DNA of 64,000 nucleotides, from NCBI GenBank assembly GCA_030426685.1, contig JAUHYC010000005.1, positions 62,001-126,000 of the forward strand, in the 5' to 3' direction. Every line of letters starts with the position of its first letter. Positions within the stretch are counted from its first letter, which is position 1. A program made the position numbers and the translations under genes. A model generated the notes under the pieces. The model was not told the origin of the DNA and ran no database searches. It was given only the letters and a program-made list of their open reading frames with translations. Shown piece after piece: positions 55,290 to 63,187 of this stretch. This DNA comes from Alphaproteobacteria bacterium. GTDB taxonomy: Bacteria > Pseudomonadota > Alphaproteobacteria > Rhodobacterales > Rhodobacteraceae.

Positions 55290-56311
55290 CTATTCTGCCT
55301 ATTCAAAAAATGCCAGTTGCCGACACACATATCCTCAAGCCCAAGCTGTGCCTCAAAACCAAGGACTGCCTTGGCCTGACCTGTCGCAGCACACGATACC
55401 GCCGGATCACCCGCGCGCCGATCCGTGATATGATAAGGAATAGTGCGGCCAGAGACCCGTTCATAGGTTTTGACTACATCCATCACGCTGTAGCCCGTAC
55501 CTGTCCCCAGATTGACACAGTGACTTCCGGTCTCTCCGAACAGGGCGTCGAGCGACAGCACGTGGCCGCGCGCAAGATCCAGAACATGGATATAATCGCG
55601 GATGCCGGTTCCATCCGGGGTTGGGTAATCGCCGCCGAAAATTCTGAGTTCGGCCATCTGGCCTGAGGCAACCCGGGCTATGACAGGAACCAGATTGGTG
55701 GGCGTCTGACTGGGATCTTCTCCAATCAGGCCGGAGGGGTGCGCACCGACCGGATTGAAGTAGCGCAGTATGCCAAGCCGTAGGTCAGGCGTGGCTTGGG
55801 CCAGGCTCGTCAGGAACTCTTCACCCACACGTTTCGTCTGAGCGTAAACGCTCTGAGGGCAGGCGGGGGTCTCTTCAGCGATCGGCATGGATTCGGGATT
55901 GCCGTAAATCGCCGCGCTGGAAGAGAAAACGATACGGCTCACCCCTGTCGCCTGCATCGCCGAAGCGATATTGTAAAGACCGATGCAATTGGTCTCAAAA
56001 TATCCCATCGGGTTGCTCTGGCTCTCTGGCACGCTTTTGAGAGCGGCGAAATGCACCACAGCATCAAACTGTTCGGCTGCAAAGACACCTTGTACGGCTT
56101 CGGTGTTTCGGATGTCGCAGTCAAAGACCTGGGCAGGAGTTCCAACAATCTGTTCCAGCCTGTCAGGCACGTCCCTACGCGCGTTCTCGAAATTGTCGAG
56201 GATTGCGACGTCATAACCGGCCTCGATTAGCGCCACATAGGTATGTGACCCAATAAACCCTGCGCCTCCGGTCAACAGCACCCGTTTATTTGTATGTCGG
56301 TCCTGCGTCAT
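55286..56311 (-). CDS. galE: UDP-glucose 4-epimerase
   Basis: 341 residues from the ATG at 56311, which overlaps the GT2 stop. Extended-SDR signatures: [44 protein letters not shown], and the catalytic YAQTKRVGEEF. RYFNPVGAHPSGLIGEDP and GTGIRDYIHVLDLARGH are GalE hallmarks. It interconverts UDP-glucose and UDP-galactose, or the N-acetyl forms, and so supplies a precursor for the sugar transferase and other transferases here. Confidence 0.94.
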   Translation of the reverse strand: MTQDRHTNKRVLLTGGAGFIGSHTYVALIEAGYDVAILDNFENARRDVPDRLEQIVGTPAQVFDCDIRNTEAVQGVFAAEQFDAVVHFAALKSVPESQSNPMGYFETNCIGLYNIASAMQATGVSRIVFSSSAAIYGNPESMPIAEETPACPQSVYAQTKRVGEEFLTSLAQATPDLRLGILRYFNPVGAHPSGLIGEDPSQTPTNLVPVIARVASGQMAELRIFGGDYPTPDGTGIRDYIHVLDLARGHVLSLDALFGETGSHCVNLGTGTGYSVMDVVKTYERVSGRTIPYHITDRRAGDPAVSCAATGQAKAVLGFEAQLGLEDMCVGNWHFLNRQNR

Positions 56312-57192
56312 CTGCCGCGCACCCAATCCGAATTTTCAGGTCCCATGCGGACAAAGATTTGCAATGTCGAATAGACCGCGAAACTTATCGGAGCCTCGCT
56401 GATTAATCGTATCAATCCGGTGGCCGTCATGGGTGGTTTTTCATCATTGCACAGGAGTTCGGGATAAAGCCTTCGAATTTCTGCGACCCCCGCATCCTGC
56501 CTGCGGCGCACGCGGATGAGGTTGCGAAACCCTTCGACCATTGGCCAATGATATCGCGCGGGAACCTCGATCCGTTCATCGGGGGCAAAATTTAGTCGCA
56601 CAAATGTATCGTCCGAGATAATTGCAGGGAATAGTCCCCAACGCTTCCGGCCTGCGGCGTTCACCGAGAACAGCCCTGCACCTACAGCGCCACCGCGCAC
56701 AAAGGGCAGCCGGACCCAGAAATCCGAATATCGACGGGTGACCCAGGTTTTGGGTGGCGTAACCTGCAACGTACCAGTGGCATAAACCGGTTGCGGCCGG
56801 TCTAGCGCCGTCCGTAATTGACCCAACAATTTGGGATCGCAGCGCACATCCGCATCCAAATAGATTGTCGAATTACCGGTCTTAACCAGATCACCCTGAT
56901 TGAAAGCATTGGGTTTACCGGGCTCATCGATCTTCAACAAAATCAATCGCCAGTGGCGTTCCTCAAAATACGCTCCAAAGCCCGAGACGATTTCGGCCGT
57001 TCGATCCGTGCAGGCATTTGCAGCAACTATGACTTCCACGCGCCCGGCAGATTCATCTTGTTGCAAAAGCGCGTTCAGGCAATCGCCGATATAGCCCTCT
57101 TCGTTGTGGGCTGCGATATTGACGCTCAGGGTCGTTTGAGAGCCCGCTTCGTCCCAGTTCGTGCCGGATAATATGATCTGCTCGGACGGCAT
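56308..57192 (-). CDS. Family 2 glycosyltransferase
   Basis: 294 residues. GT-A motifs: LSVNIAAHNEEGYIGDCLNAL, VIVAANACTDRTAEI, IYLDADVRCDPKL (DxD) and FPAIISDDTFVRL (acceptor-site acidic region). A short hydrophobic C-terminal part (ISFAVYSTLQIFVRM) may touch the membrane. It starts 2 bp after the WecG-family gene and overlaps galE, so it is part of the nine-gene operon. Specificity unknown. Confidence 0.88.
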   Translation of the reverse strand: MPSEQIILSGTNWDEAGSQTTLSVNIAAHNEEGYIGDCLNALLQQDESAGRVEVIVAANACTDRTAEIVSGFGAYFEERHWRLILLKIDEPGKPNAFNQGDLVKTGNSTIYLDADVRCDPKLLGQLRTALDRPQPVYATGTLQVTPPKTWVTRRYSDFWVRLPFVRGGAVGAGLFSVNAAGRKRWGLFPAIISDDTFVRLNFAPDERIEVPARYHWPMVEGFRNLIRVRRRQDAGVAEIRRLYPELLCNDEKPPMTATGLIRLISEAPISFAVYSTLQIFVRMGPENSDWVRGR

Positions 57193-57194
57193 GG

Positions 57195-58001
57195 TTACTT
57201 GCCGCCAAAGGGGTCACGATAGATCCCGAGTTTTTGCTTGAGCAAGGCCCACAACACCGGGGGTTCGTGTACAACGTAACGATGCCAGCGCTGACGGGGT
57301 TCCTTGACCAGACGATAGAGCCATTCAAATCCCCATTCGGTGATCCAGGCGGGCGGGCGTTGGAAGGTGCCCGCTTCGTAGTCGATTGTACCGCCCAGTG
57401 GCAGAAAGAGCCGGATATTGGGCATCCGCTCACGGTATTTCATGATGAACTTTTCCTGGCGCCCGCCGCCAAGCCCGACCAGCAACACCGTCGCGCCCGA
57501 GGCATTGATCCGCTCGATCATGCGGTCGATCTCGGCCGGGTCGTTATCATAGTCGAAAGGTGGGGCATCAGTTCCGACGACAAACTGTCGTCCGGTTTTG
57601 GCGTTGATACGCTCTGCCGCAATATCGGCGATGCCGGGCTTGCCGCCACATAGGAACACGGTCACATCCGGGTTGTCTTTGTGATGCATATAGAATTTCG
57701 GGAAATAGTCCGATCCTGACACGCGTTCGCACACCGGAGTTCCCAGAAACTTGGTCGCGAAATATAGGATCTGGCTGTCGCACGTGATTACGTCGAACTT
57801 GTCGAAAATTTCAAGAAACGCACGGTCCTTCTGCAGCTTCATGATCATATCGACATGCAGCGTCAGCACTGCGCCTTCGGTGAAGTTCTCGACAAGGTCG
57901 TCCATCGAGATGTCGTGGACATAGACATTCAGCACGTCGACACGAGGATAGTTATGACCGGTGGTCCTTTCGGTCATGCCGATTGATGTTCCGTCAGCCA
58001 T
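57195..58001 (-). CDS. WecG/TagA/CpsF-family glycosyltransferase
   Basis: 268 residues from the ATG at 58001, which forms TGATG with the previous stop and follows GGGAGAGG. The GT26 pattern is clear: DVLNVYVHDIS, ITCDSQILYFATKFLG, ERVSGSDYFPKF, FLCGGKPGIAD, LLVGLGGGRQEKFI and the C-terminal GFEWLYRLVKEPRQRWHRYV. Family members add the second sugar (N-acetylmannosamine, its uronic acid, or glucose-type sugars) to undecaprenyl-linked primers, usually at the cytoplasmic membrane face. Confidence 0.93.
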   Translation of the reverse strand: MADGTSIGMTERTTGHNYPRVDVLNVYVHDISMDDLVENFTEGAVLTLHVDMIMKLQKDRAFLEIFDKFDVITCDSQILYFATKFLGTPVCERVSGSDYFPKFYMHHKDNPDVTVFLCGGKPGIADIAAERINAKTGRQFVVGTDAPPFDYDNDPAEIDRMIERINASGATVLLVGLGGGRQEKFIMKYRERMPNIRLFLPLGGTIDYEAGTFQRPPAWITEWGFEWLYRLVKEPRQRWHRYVVHEPPVLWALLKQKLGIYRDPFGGK

Positions 58002-58870
58002 CACGCGGCCTCTCCCATGTAATGATCGACCAATTGTTTCGTGTGGCGGATGTTGCCCGCGCTTGATGCCCCAAAGACCAGCGCCTCGACCCCGGGCAAG
58101 CCCGCGATCCACTCAATCGCTTCTTCGGCTGGGATGGCACCTGACGCATAGACCGACATGGCGATCGCCCGAACGCGGCCTGATTTAAGCGCGTCGAGAT
58201 ACGCGTCATAGCCCCCCGACATGCGAAAGCCGATCTTGTTGATGTTCGAGCAGATGATAGGGCGTTTTATCCCCTCGGATTCCAATGCCTCAAGCAGCAT
58301 TGGCATGTTCATCGTGATATAGGCGGGTTCTGCCCCGTGTTTTTCGCGGATATGGTCGTGGAAAATTCGCAGGGCACGGGTAAAGCCCATTCCCAGCAAC
58401 AGGTCGGTGAACACGTTCTGTACGAAAATAACCGGAGTTTTCAGCCCGGCAAACATCTTCATCTCCATGTCGATCAGAAGCTTGGCCATTCCGTCGACGT
58501 CCTTTGTGGCCAGGGCTTTGCCTCCGGCCAGCGCCGTCGAAAACAATCCGTCCTCGGGCATGAACTGCCGCAGAGCCCCGATCATGCCATGCTCGGTGAC
58601 GGCATTTGCGTATTTGTGCGCATAAGGCATGCACGGGTAGAAGGTGAAATCGGCATAGCGGTTCGGGTTGGCCCGGACACGATCCGCAATTTCCGATATC
58701 CGATCATGGGTGGTGCACATGAACGTGCGCACTCCCGTGTCATAGGCGATATCAAGCACATCCATGATCGCGTCGGTTTTCTGGAACCGCATAGCCTGTG
58801 CGCGGGCCTTTTCCTCGGACATATGGTTGATGCCAAAGAACTGATTGTCGCCGAACAGAAGTTTATCCAT
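58001..58870 (-). CDS. TIM-barrel protein resembling aldo/keto reductases, function unknown
   Basis: 289 residues from the ATG at 58870, which follows AGGAG; a GTG at 58876 overlaps the preceding stop. The N-terminus LLFGDNQFFGINHMS and the C-terminal VEALVFGASSAGNIRHTKQL resemble the first and last strands of aldo/keto reductases. The usual Asp-Tyr-Lys-His tetrad is not obvious (VRTFMCTTHDR where D-T-A-x-x-Y would be). It may be a divergent reductase or a lyase-like barrel. It lies between the Gfo/Idh oxidoreductase and WecG-family genes, so a step in nucleotide-sugar formation is plausible. Confidence 0.6.
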   Translation of the reverse strand: MDKLLFGDNQFFGINHMSEEKARAQAMRFQKTDAIMDVLDIAYDTGVRTFMCTTHDRISEIADRVRANPNRYADFTFYPCMPYAHKYANAVTEHGMIGALRQFMPEDGLFSTALAGGKALATKDVDGMAKLLIDMEMKMFAGLKTPVIFVQNVFTDLLLGMGFTRALRIFHDHIREKHGAEPAYITMNMPMLLEALESEGIKRPIICSNINKIGFRMSGGYDAYLDALKSGRVRAIAMSVYASGAIPAEEAIEWIAGLPGVEALVFGASSAGNIRHTKQLVDHYMGEAA

Positions 58871-58872
58871 GA

Positions 58873-59976
58873 TCACGCTCCTGCCCGACGAAACCAGCTG
58901 CGCTTGGCCGGTTCACTTGTGCGTGGTTTGGGTGGTTCACCCACTGACACACCGGTTTCGTTGTTGCGAATGATCATCGCCATGGTCCGGTCCGTTTCTG
59001 TCGCCGAATGAAAGTCATTCTCTGTAGCCTCGGGCGCGCCGTCGCGAATGGCGCTGATAAAGGCGTCGAGCTGCGCCGAATATTCTTCTCCACGCAGATA
59101 GAACCAGACCTCATCCGTCAGTTCAGTCGTATAGCGCACGGTCCAGCCGGCCTCATACTCGGGGAGTGCGTCAACCTGTTGTCGTAAGTAAAGCTGGCAT
59201 TCCTGTCGATCGGCGTTCACGCGTCCGTTGGTGCCAATGACACTGATCTTGGTCGACATCTTGCGATGGCTCTCGTCGCACCAATTGACCGACAATTGCG
59301 CGGTCGGCCCATCGTTCCAGCGCAAGGTGCTGAACACCTCGTCATCCACATCCGTTGAAAAGACCGAGTTCATGGCTGACCCGCTAACAAGATCTGGCAG
59401 GCCAAAGCACCAGTTCAGCAGGTTAATCGGGTGGGCCGCATAGTCAAAAAGACATCCGCCGCCCTCGGACTTTCGTGTGCGCCATGTCTGCCGTTTGGGA
59501 CGCAGGACCACGGGGCCGTATGCTTCGGCCAGAACATGAGTCACCGTGCCAAGCGCACCGCTGCTCAGAATGCGGTGCAATTCCTGAAACGCACCGACAT
59601 AGCGGTAGTGATAGCCCACCTGGTTGATCAACCCTTTGGACTGCGCCAGTTCGGCCAGTTCCTGACCTTCCTCCCAATCCAAGCAAAACGGTTTCTCGCA
59701 AAAGACATGCAGACCTTTTTCAAGCGCCGCCCGCACCATCGGGCCGTGCGCACGGGAAGGTGTGGCAATTACAACCGCATCCAGTGTTTCATTCGATAGT
59801 AGTGTGTCATAGTCCGTATAAATCTTGGCAGACGTATTTTTGCTGAGGACATCCACCATGAAACTGCTGGCATCACATGCGATCGTCTCGGTGTCAGGAT
59901 GTGCATTGACCAGCGCATAATGGGACAGGCCCATCTTTCCGAGGCCGACAACGGCAATTTTCAACTTTTTGTCCAT
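58873..59976 (-). CDS. Gfo/Idh/MocA-family oxidoreductase
   Basis: 367 residues. The Rossmann N-terminus is IAVVGLGKMGLSHYALV. VIATPSRAHGPMVRAALEKGLHVFCEKPF contains the family's EKP motif with the key Lys. The C-terminal alpha/beta dimerisation domain includes GGGCLFDYAAHPINLLNW with the conserved D-x-x-x-H. Substrates are usually sugars or sugar nucleotides oxidised or reduced with NAD(P). It is the first gene of the long minus-strand operon that runs to the DprE2-like gene. The exact substrate is unknown. Confidence 0.88.
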   Translation of the reverse strand: MDKKLKIAVVGLGKMGLSHYALVNAHPDTETIACDASSFMVDVLSKNTSAKIYTDYDTLLSNETLDAVVIATPSRAHGPMVRAALEKGLHVFCEKPFCLDWEEGQELAELAQSKGLINQVGYHYRYVGAFQELHRILSSGALGTVTHVLAEAYGPVVLRPKRQTWRTRKSEGGGCLFDYAAHPINLLNWCFGLPDLVSGSAMNSVFSTDVDDEVFSTLRWNDGPTAQLSVNWCDESHRKMSTKISVIGTNGRVNADRQECQLYLRQQVDALPEYEAGWTVRYTTELTDEVWFYLRGEEYSAQLDAFISAIRDGAPEATENDFHSATETDRTMAMIIRNNETGVSVGEPPKPRTSEPAKRSWFRRAGA

Positions 59977-60321
59977 GCAGACATGGCCTTTTCAATCGGG
60001 AACAAAATACGAGCTACTGGATCGGTGTCGCCAGTCAAAATACTGTGACGCTACGCACCGAAGAAACAAACACCTAAGAGGTGGGCCTTTGGGGTGATCT
60101 CCTCAATCAACAAACCTCAATCAAAATTTCCTCATCTATCATCCGTCTTTAAACAATTTCTGGGCGATATCTTCAAGAATGTTGGCACGCTGAAGGGTGA
60201 AAATATGTGCAATCCTTCTCCAAGGGCGCAATTGTTTCCCGTCTCGCGCCTCAAGGTCGAAGCTTTGGAAGCCCACTTCTCAAGCATTTTCGCATCGGTA
60301 GGATTCCCCACAAAGGGAGGA
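59977..60321. other. Intergenic region upstream of the nine-gene minus-strand operon
   Basis: About 345 bp, AT-rich. It should include the promoter of the Gfo/Idh-to-DprE2 operon. A plus-strand frame at 60094-60348 has no recognisable product and overlaps the small minus-strand gene, so I do not call it. Confidence 0.45.
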
Positions 60322-60534
60322 TCAGCGATCCGGTTGAGCGATTGGTAAGGAATTTTCATGGATCGTTCTGGTCGCACCCCGGATGGCAACGATCATCGCG
60401 CCGGACAGTAAACACAAGGCACCGATGACGCTGTAAACGAGAAGTGCCGCCCAAACCGACAGCCCGCTGGCAAGACCAACAATTCCGGCGAAGGTGCCAA
60501 TCAGAATTCCGGAGAAGATCAGTCCTGCAACCAT
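60322..60534 (-). CDS. Small two-span membrane protein (paralogue of the 42220-42441 gene)
   Basis: 70 residues with a strong AGGAGGT site 10 nt before the ATG. Two hydrophobic segments (about 4-22 and 27-49) and a polar tail. Shared with the first small protein are G-x-x-AG in span 1 and G-x-x-x-WAAL-x-VYS-x-x-G at the start of span 2, with similar length and topology. No named family is recognised. It stands alone just upstream of the export-protein gene on the opposite strand. The two copies in one polysaccharide locus hint at a locus-linked role. Confidence 0.75.
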   Translation of the reverse strand: MVAGLIFSGILIGTFAGIVGLASGLSVWAALLVYSVIGALCLLSGAMIVAIRGATRTIHENSLPIAQPDR

Positions 60535-60832
60535 CGAAGCTTGTACCTCCTGTCGGGCATAACGGATTGGTCATCCGACCGTTTCAGCCACTCAACACCG
60601 AAAAAAAGGCGAAATTATGCCTCAATCGGTGCATGAATGCGTGGGCCGGTGGAAGTGTTGCTTTTTGGAGGTTGTAGCGCGAGAAATTGGCCGCCTTTGC
60701 AATCGAATTGTAGCGCTCGGTGCGAATCATGTGCAAAGTGACCTTGCTAAGAGGTGCAGCCATTGAGGTTTGCAATTTTTAACGCATGGTGGGGAAACGT
60801 ATACAGGAATGGCATTAGGGAGAGTTTGGCAT
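60535..60832. other. Intergenic region upstream of the export genes
   Basis: About 298 bp between the small minus-strand gene and the export-protein gene. No supported gene; a short run of in-frame codons before the chosen export start (60770-60832) is probably leader. A GGGAGAG ribosome site sits about 9 nt before the ATG at 60833. Confidence 0.45.
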
Positions 60833-61429
60833 ATGAGGCCCGCATTTACGCTGCTTATTTCACTTATCGTTGGGGCGGTGGCTGCTGTTCCTGCGCTGGC
60901 GCAAAGCAGCTATCGTATTCAGCCCGGCGATGTCCTGAGCATCAATGTTCTTGAAGATTCCAGCCTTAGTGACGAATTGCTCGTGCTTCCGGACGGACGT
61001 ATCAATATGCCGCTTGCTGGGCAGTTGGCCGTTGGTGGACGGAATGTCAGGCAGGTCGAAGAGGCGCTGGCAACCCAGCTCGAGCCTAACTTTGCCTCGC
61101 GCCCGACCGTAACGGTTTCGATTGCGACAATCGGCGAGCCGGAGGAGCCTGATCCGATTCTGGTTTACGCCGTGGGCGAGGCCGGTTCGCCGGGCCGCTA
61201 TGAGGTGCCTCCGGGCACGACTTTGCTGCAGTTCTTTGCTGAGATGGGGGGCTTTTCACGATTTGCAGCGACGAAACGCGTCATGCTGCGGCGCACCGAT
61301 AGTGCCGGCAATGAACGGGTATTCCGATTCAATTATGACGCAATTCTGGAAGGAACCGGACAAGGAGCAACGACCAGACTGGCGGATGGCGATGTGGTTG
61401 TCGTACCGCAGCGACGTCTGTTTGAATAA
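60833..61429 (+). CDS. Polysaccharide export protein (Wza/KpsD-like, Poly_export-SLBB)
   Basis: 198 residues from the ATG at 60833. The Sec signal (FTLLISLIVGAVAAVPALAQ) has no lipobox, unlike classic Wza. The Poly_export domain follows immediately (YRIQPGDVLSINVLED, LLVLPDGRINMPLAGQL), then an SLBB-type domain (ILVYAVGEAGSPGRYEVPPG). The short form without a C-terminal barrel helix matches the export proteins of exosortase-type EPS loci. It should help carry polymer across the periplasm and outer membrane, with the barrel protein encoded next. Its gene lies far from the Wzz/kinase genes. Confidence 0.9.
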   Translation: MRPAFTLLISLIVGAVAAVPALAQSSYRIQPGDVLSINVLEDSSLSDELLVLPDGRINMPLAGQLAVGGRNVRQVEEALATQLEPNFASRPTVTVSIATIGEPEEPDPILVYAVGEAGSPGRYEVPPGTTLLQFFAEMGGFSRFAATKRVMLRRTDSAGNERVFRFNYDAILEGTGQGATTRLADGDVVVVPQRRLFE

Positions 61430-61446
61430 ACACGAAAGTTGGGGCA

Positions 61447-62859
61447 GTGACAAAAGACGAGAGGTTTCGCCTGTCAGGTGTTGGCGCCGTATTTGCGGCG
61501 TCACTGACGGCTAGCGCAGTACAGGCTCAGGAAATTCCGGTAGAGCCTGGTGGACTAGAGATGCGTTTCGGTATCGCCGAACGCCTTGAATACGGTCGTA
61601 ACCTGTCTCTGGATGTGCCGGACCCCGGCAATGGCTTTATCGCGTCCACTATCCTGTCTTTTGGACTGTCCAGTGAAACGCGCACTCAGACCCTCGAACT
61701 GGATGCAGTCACCGGGCTGCGGTTACAGGATCTTCCCGATAACGAGGACAGCTTTGATATCGGTGATGCCCGTCTGGATTTCGGCTACACGCGCGAAGCC
61801 GCGAATTCTGGACTGGAACTGGATGCAGAATTTCTGCGGTTCGATATCGGCTTTCTCCGGTCTCTGTCCGATTTCGAGGATGAAGACGGCTTTATCGTTC
61901 TGCCCGGAGATTTTGCAGATCTGACCGGGGACGGGACACGCAACGAGTATAGCTATGGCCTCGCTTTCGATGGTGGGCGGCAGAATCTGATTGGGTACCG
62001 CTTCAGCCTGGCGGGTTCTGGTCTGCGTTACACCGACACTACAGATCCCGGATTGTCAGACAACGACCGGATTGAGGGTGATGTCGGGCTGTCATTCGCC
62101 CTTTCGCCTGTTACGACCGCTACCGTGGATATTGGTGCCGAGCGTTTCGACGAGGATGACGATGAAGAGACAGAGCGCGACACCGATGTGATAGCCTTTG
62201 GTCTGCTTCATGAGTTTTCTTCGGTTACCCGTCTTGAGGCCGCGATAGGATATACCGACATTGATGAGAGACAGGTAATTTCAGGCGATTCCAGTGAATC
62301 GGGTCTGATTGGCAATGTCGGTGTTGTCCACGATGTATCCAATGGTTCAGTATCGGCGCTGTGGGATACCAGCCGGACAATTGCCGGTCGTCTGGATCGG
62401 TTTTTACTGGGTCGAAGCCTTGCCGTCCCCGATGGAAGCCTTGCCGCTACACTTGGCGCAGCGCGCCGTCCAGGCGGGTCGGTCGATGCAATCGGGTCTC
62501 TGGCTTACGATCAGGATTATGGCCCCAACACTCTGCGCGTACGCCTAAGCCGGGATATTCTGTCAGATGAGGATGATGACTATTTTGCCGCGACAGTGGT
62601 CGATGTCGGCTATATCTGGGGTCTGACGCCATTGTCTCAATTTGCCGTGCGTGCAGCCTATGCCGTTTCGGAAGAAACCAGTACGTCTTCGCGCGTGGAA
62701 TTTACCTCGGTAAGTGCGGTTTTCAGTCATGATCTGGGTCAGGATTGGAACTTTAACGCAGGCGTCAACTACAGGATTCGTGACGAAGAGGATTTTGGAC
62801 GCGCTACTAGCCCGTTGGTATTTGCTGGTATCGGGAAGAGTTTTCTCTGGCGACCTTGA
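61447..62859 (+). CDS. Outer-membrane beta-barrel protein of the EPS export locus
   Basis: 470 residues from a GTG preceded by GGGG. An N-terminal signal (GAVFAASLTASAVQAQE) is followed by alternating amphipathic strands with acidic turns, for example LELDAVTGLRL and VGLSFALSPVTTATVDIGAERF, and a final residue pattern ending ...GKSFLWRP. This is the composition of a large outer-membrane barrel. Proteins of this type sit beside short Poly_export proteins in exosortase-type loci. It likely provides the outer-membrane exit or anchoring site; direct homology was not tested. It starts 17 bp after the export gene. Confidence 0.78.
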   Translation: MTKDERFRLSGVGAVFAASLTASAVQAQEIPVEPGGLEMRFGIAERLEYGRNLSLDVPDPGNGFIASTILSFGLSSETRTQTLELDAVTGLRLQDLPDNEDSFDIGDARLDFGYTREAANSGLELDAEFLRFDIGFLRSLSDFEDEDGFIVLPGDFADLTGDGTRNEYSYGLAFDGGRQNLIGYRFSLAGSGLRYTDTTDPGLSDNDRIEGDVGLSFALSPVTTATVDIGAERFDEDDDEETERDTDVIAFGLLHEFSSVTRLEAAIGYTDIDERQVISGDSSESGLIGNVGVVHDVSNGSVSALWDTSRTIAGRLDRFLLGRSLAVPDGSLAATLGAARRPGGSVDAIGSLAYDQDYGPNTLRVRLSRDILSDEDDDYFAATVVDVGYIWGLTPLSQFAVRAAYAVSEETSTSSRVEFTSVSAVFSHDLGQDWNFNAGVNYRIRDEEDFGRATSPLVFAGIGKSFLWRP

Positions 62860-63187
62860 CCGTTCCCCGGCCCGTTTCAGCTTGTAGGATTCTTGTTTGC
62901 CGCGCGGCGAATCTCGATGTGTCATGATGACCGACACCGACCGGAGCATTTGTTCAGAAGTCGGGACAATTTGCCCGCAGCTCCGACATTGTCGCCTCAG
63001 ATGATCCAGCCGCAATAAACAATTACACGTTGTGTTGTTCTTTTGATGGTTTTTAGTCGCTTCATGACGTCACCATGCTATCAAAGAATATGTTGAATTT
63101 GGCGCGTATGCGCAAACTCTATGCTCTGCGGTAGTTAGATTTAACAGGCGTAAGTGTGTGTGAGAATTGGAATAGTTAGTCTTCCAG
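62860..63187. other. Intergenic region before the aminotransferase gene
   Basis: About 328 bp, AT-rich toward the right, with no supported gene. No clear terminator for the barrel gene and no clear promoter for the aminotransferase were identified. Confidence 0.45.

Noticed and set aside
60094-60348. 84-codon plus-strand frame upstream of the small membrane gene
   Set aside because: No family motif, and its end overlaps the better-supported minus-strand small gene that has a strong ribosome site and a paralogue.
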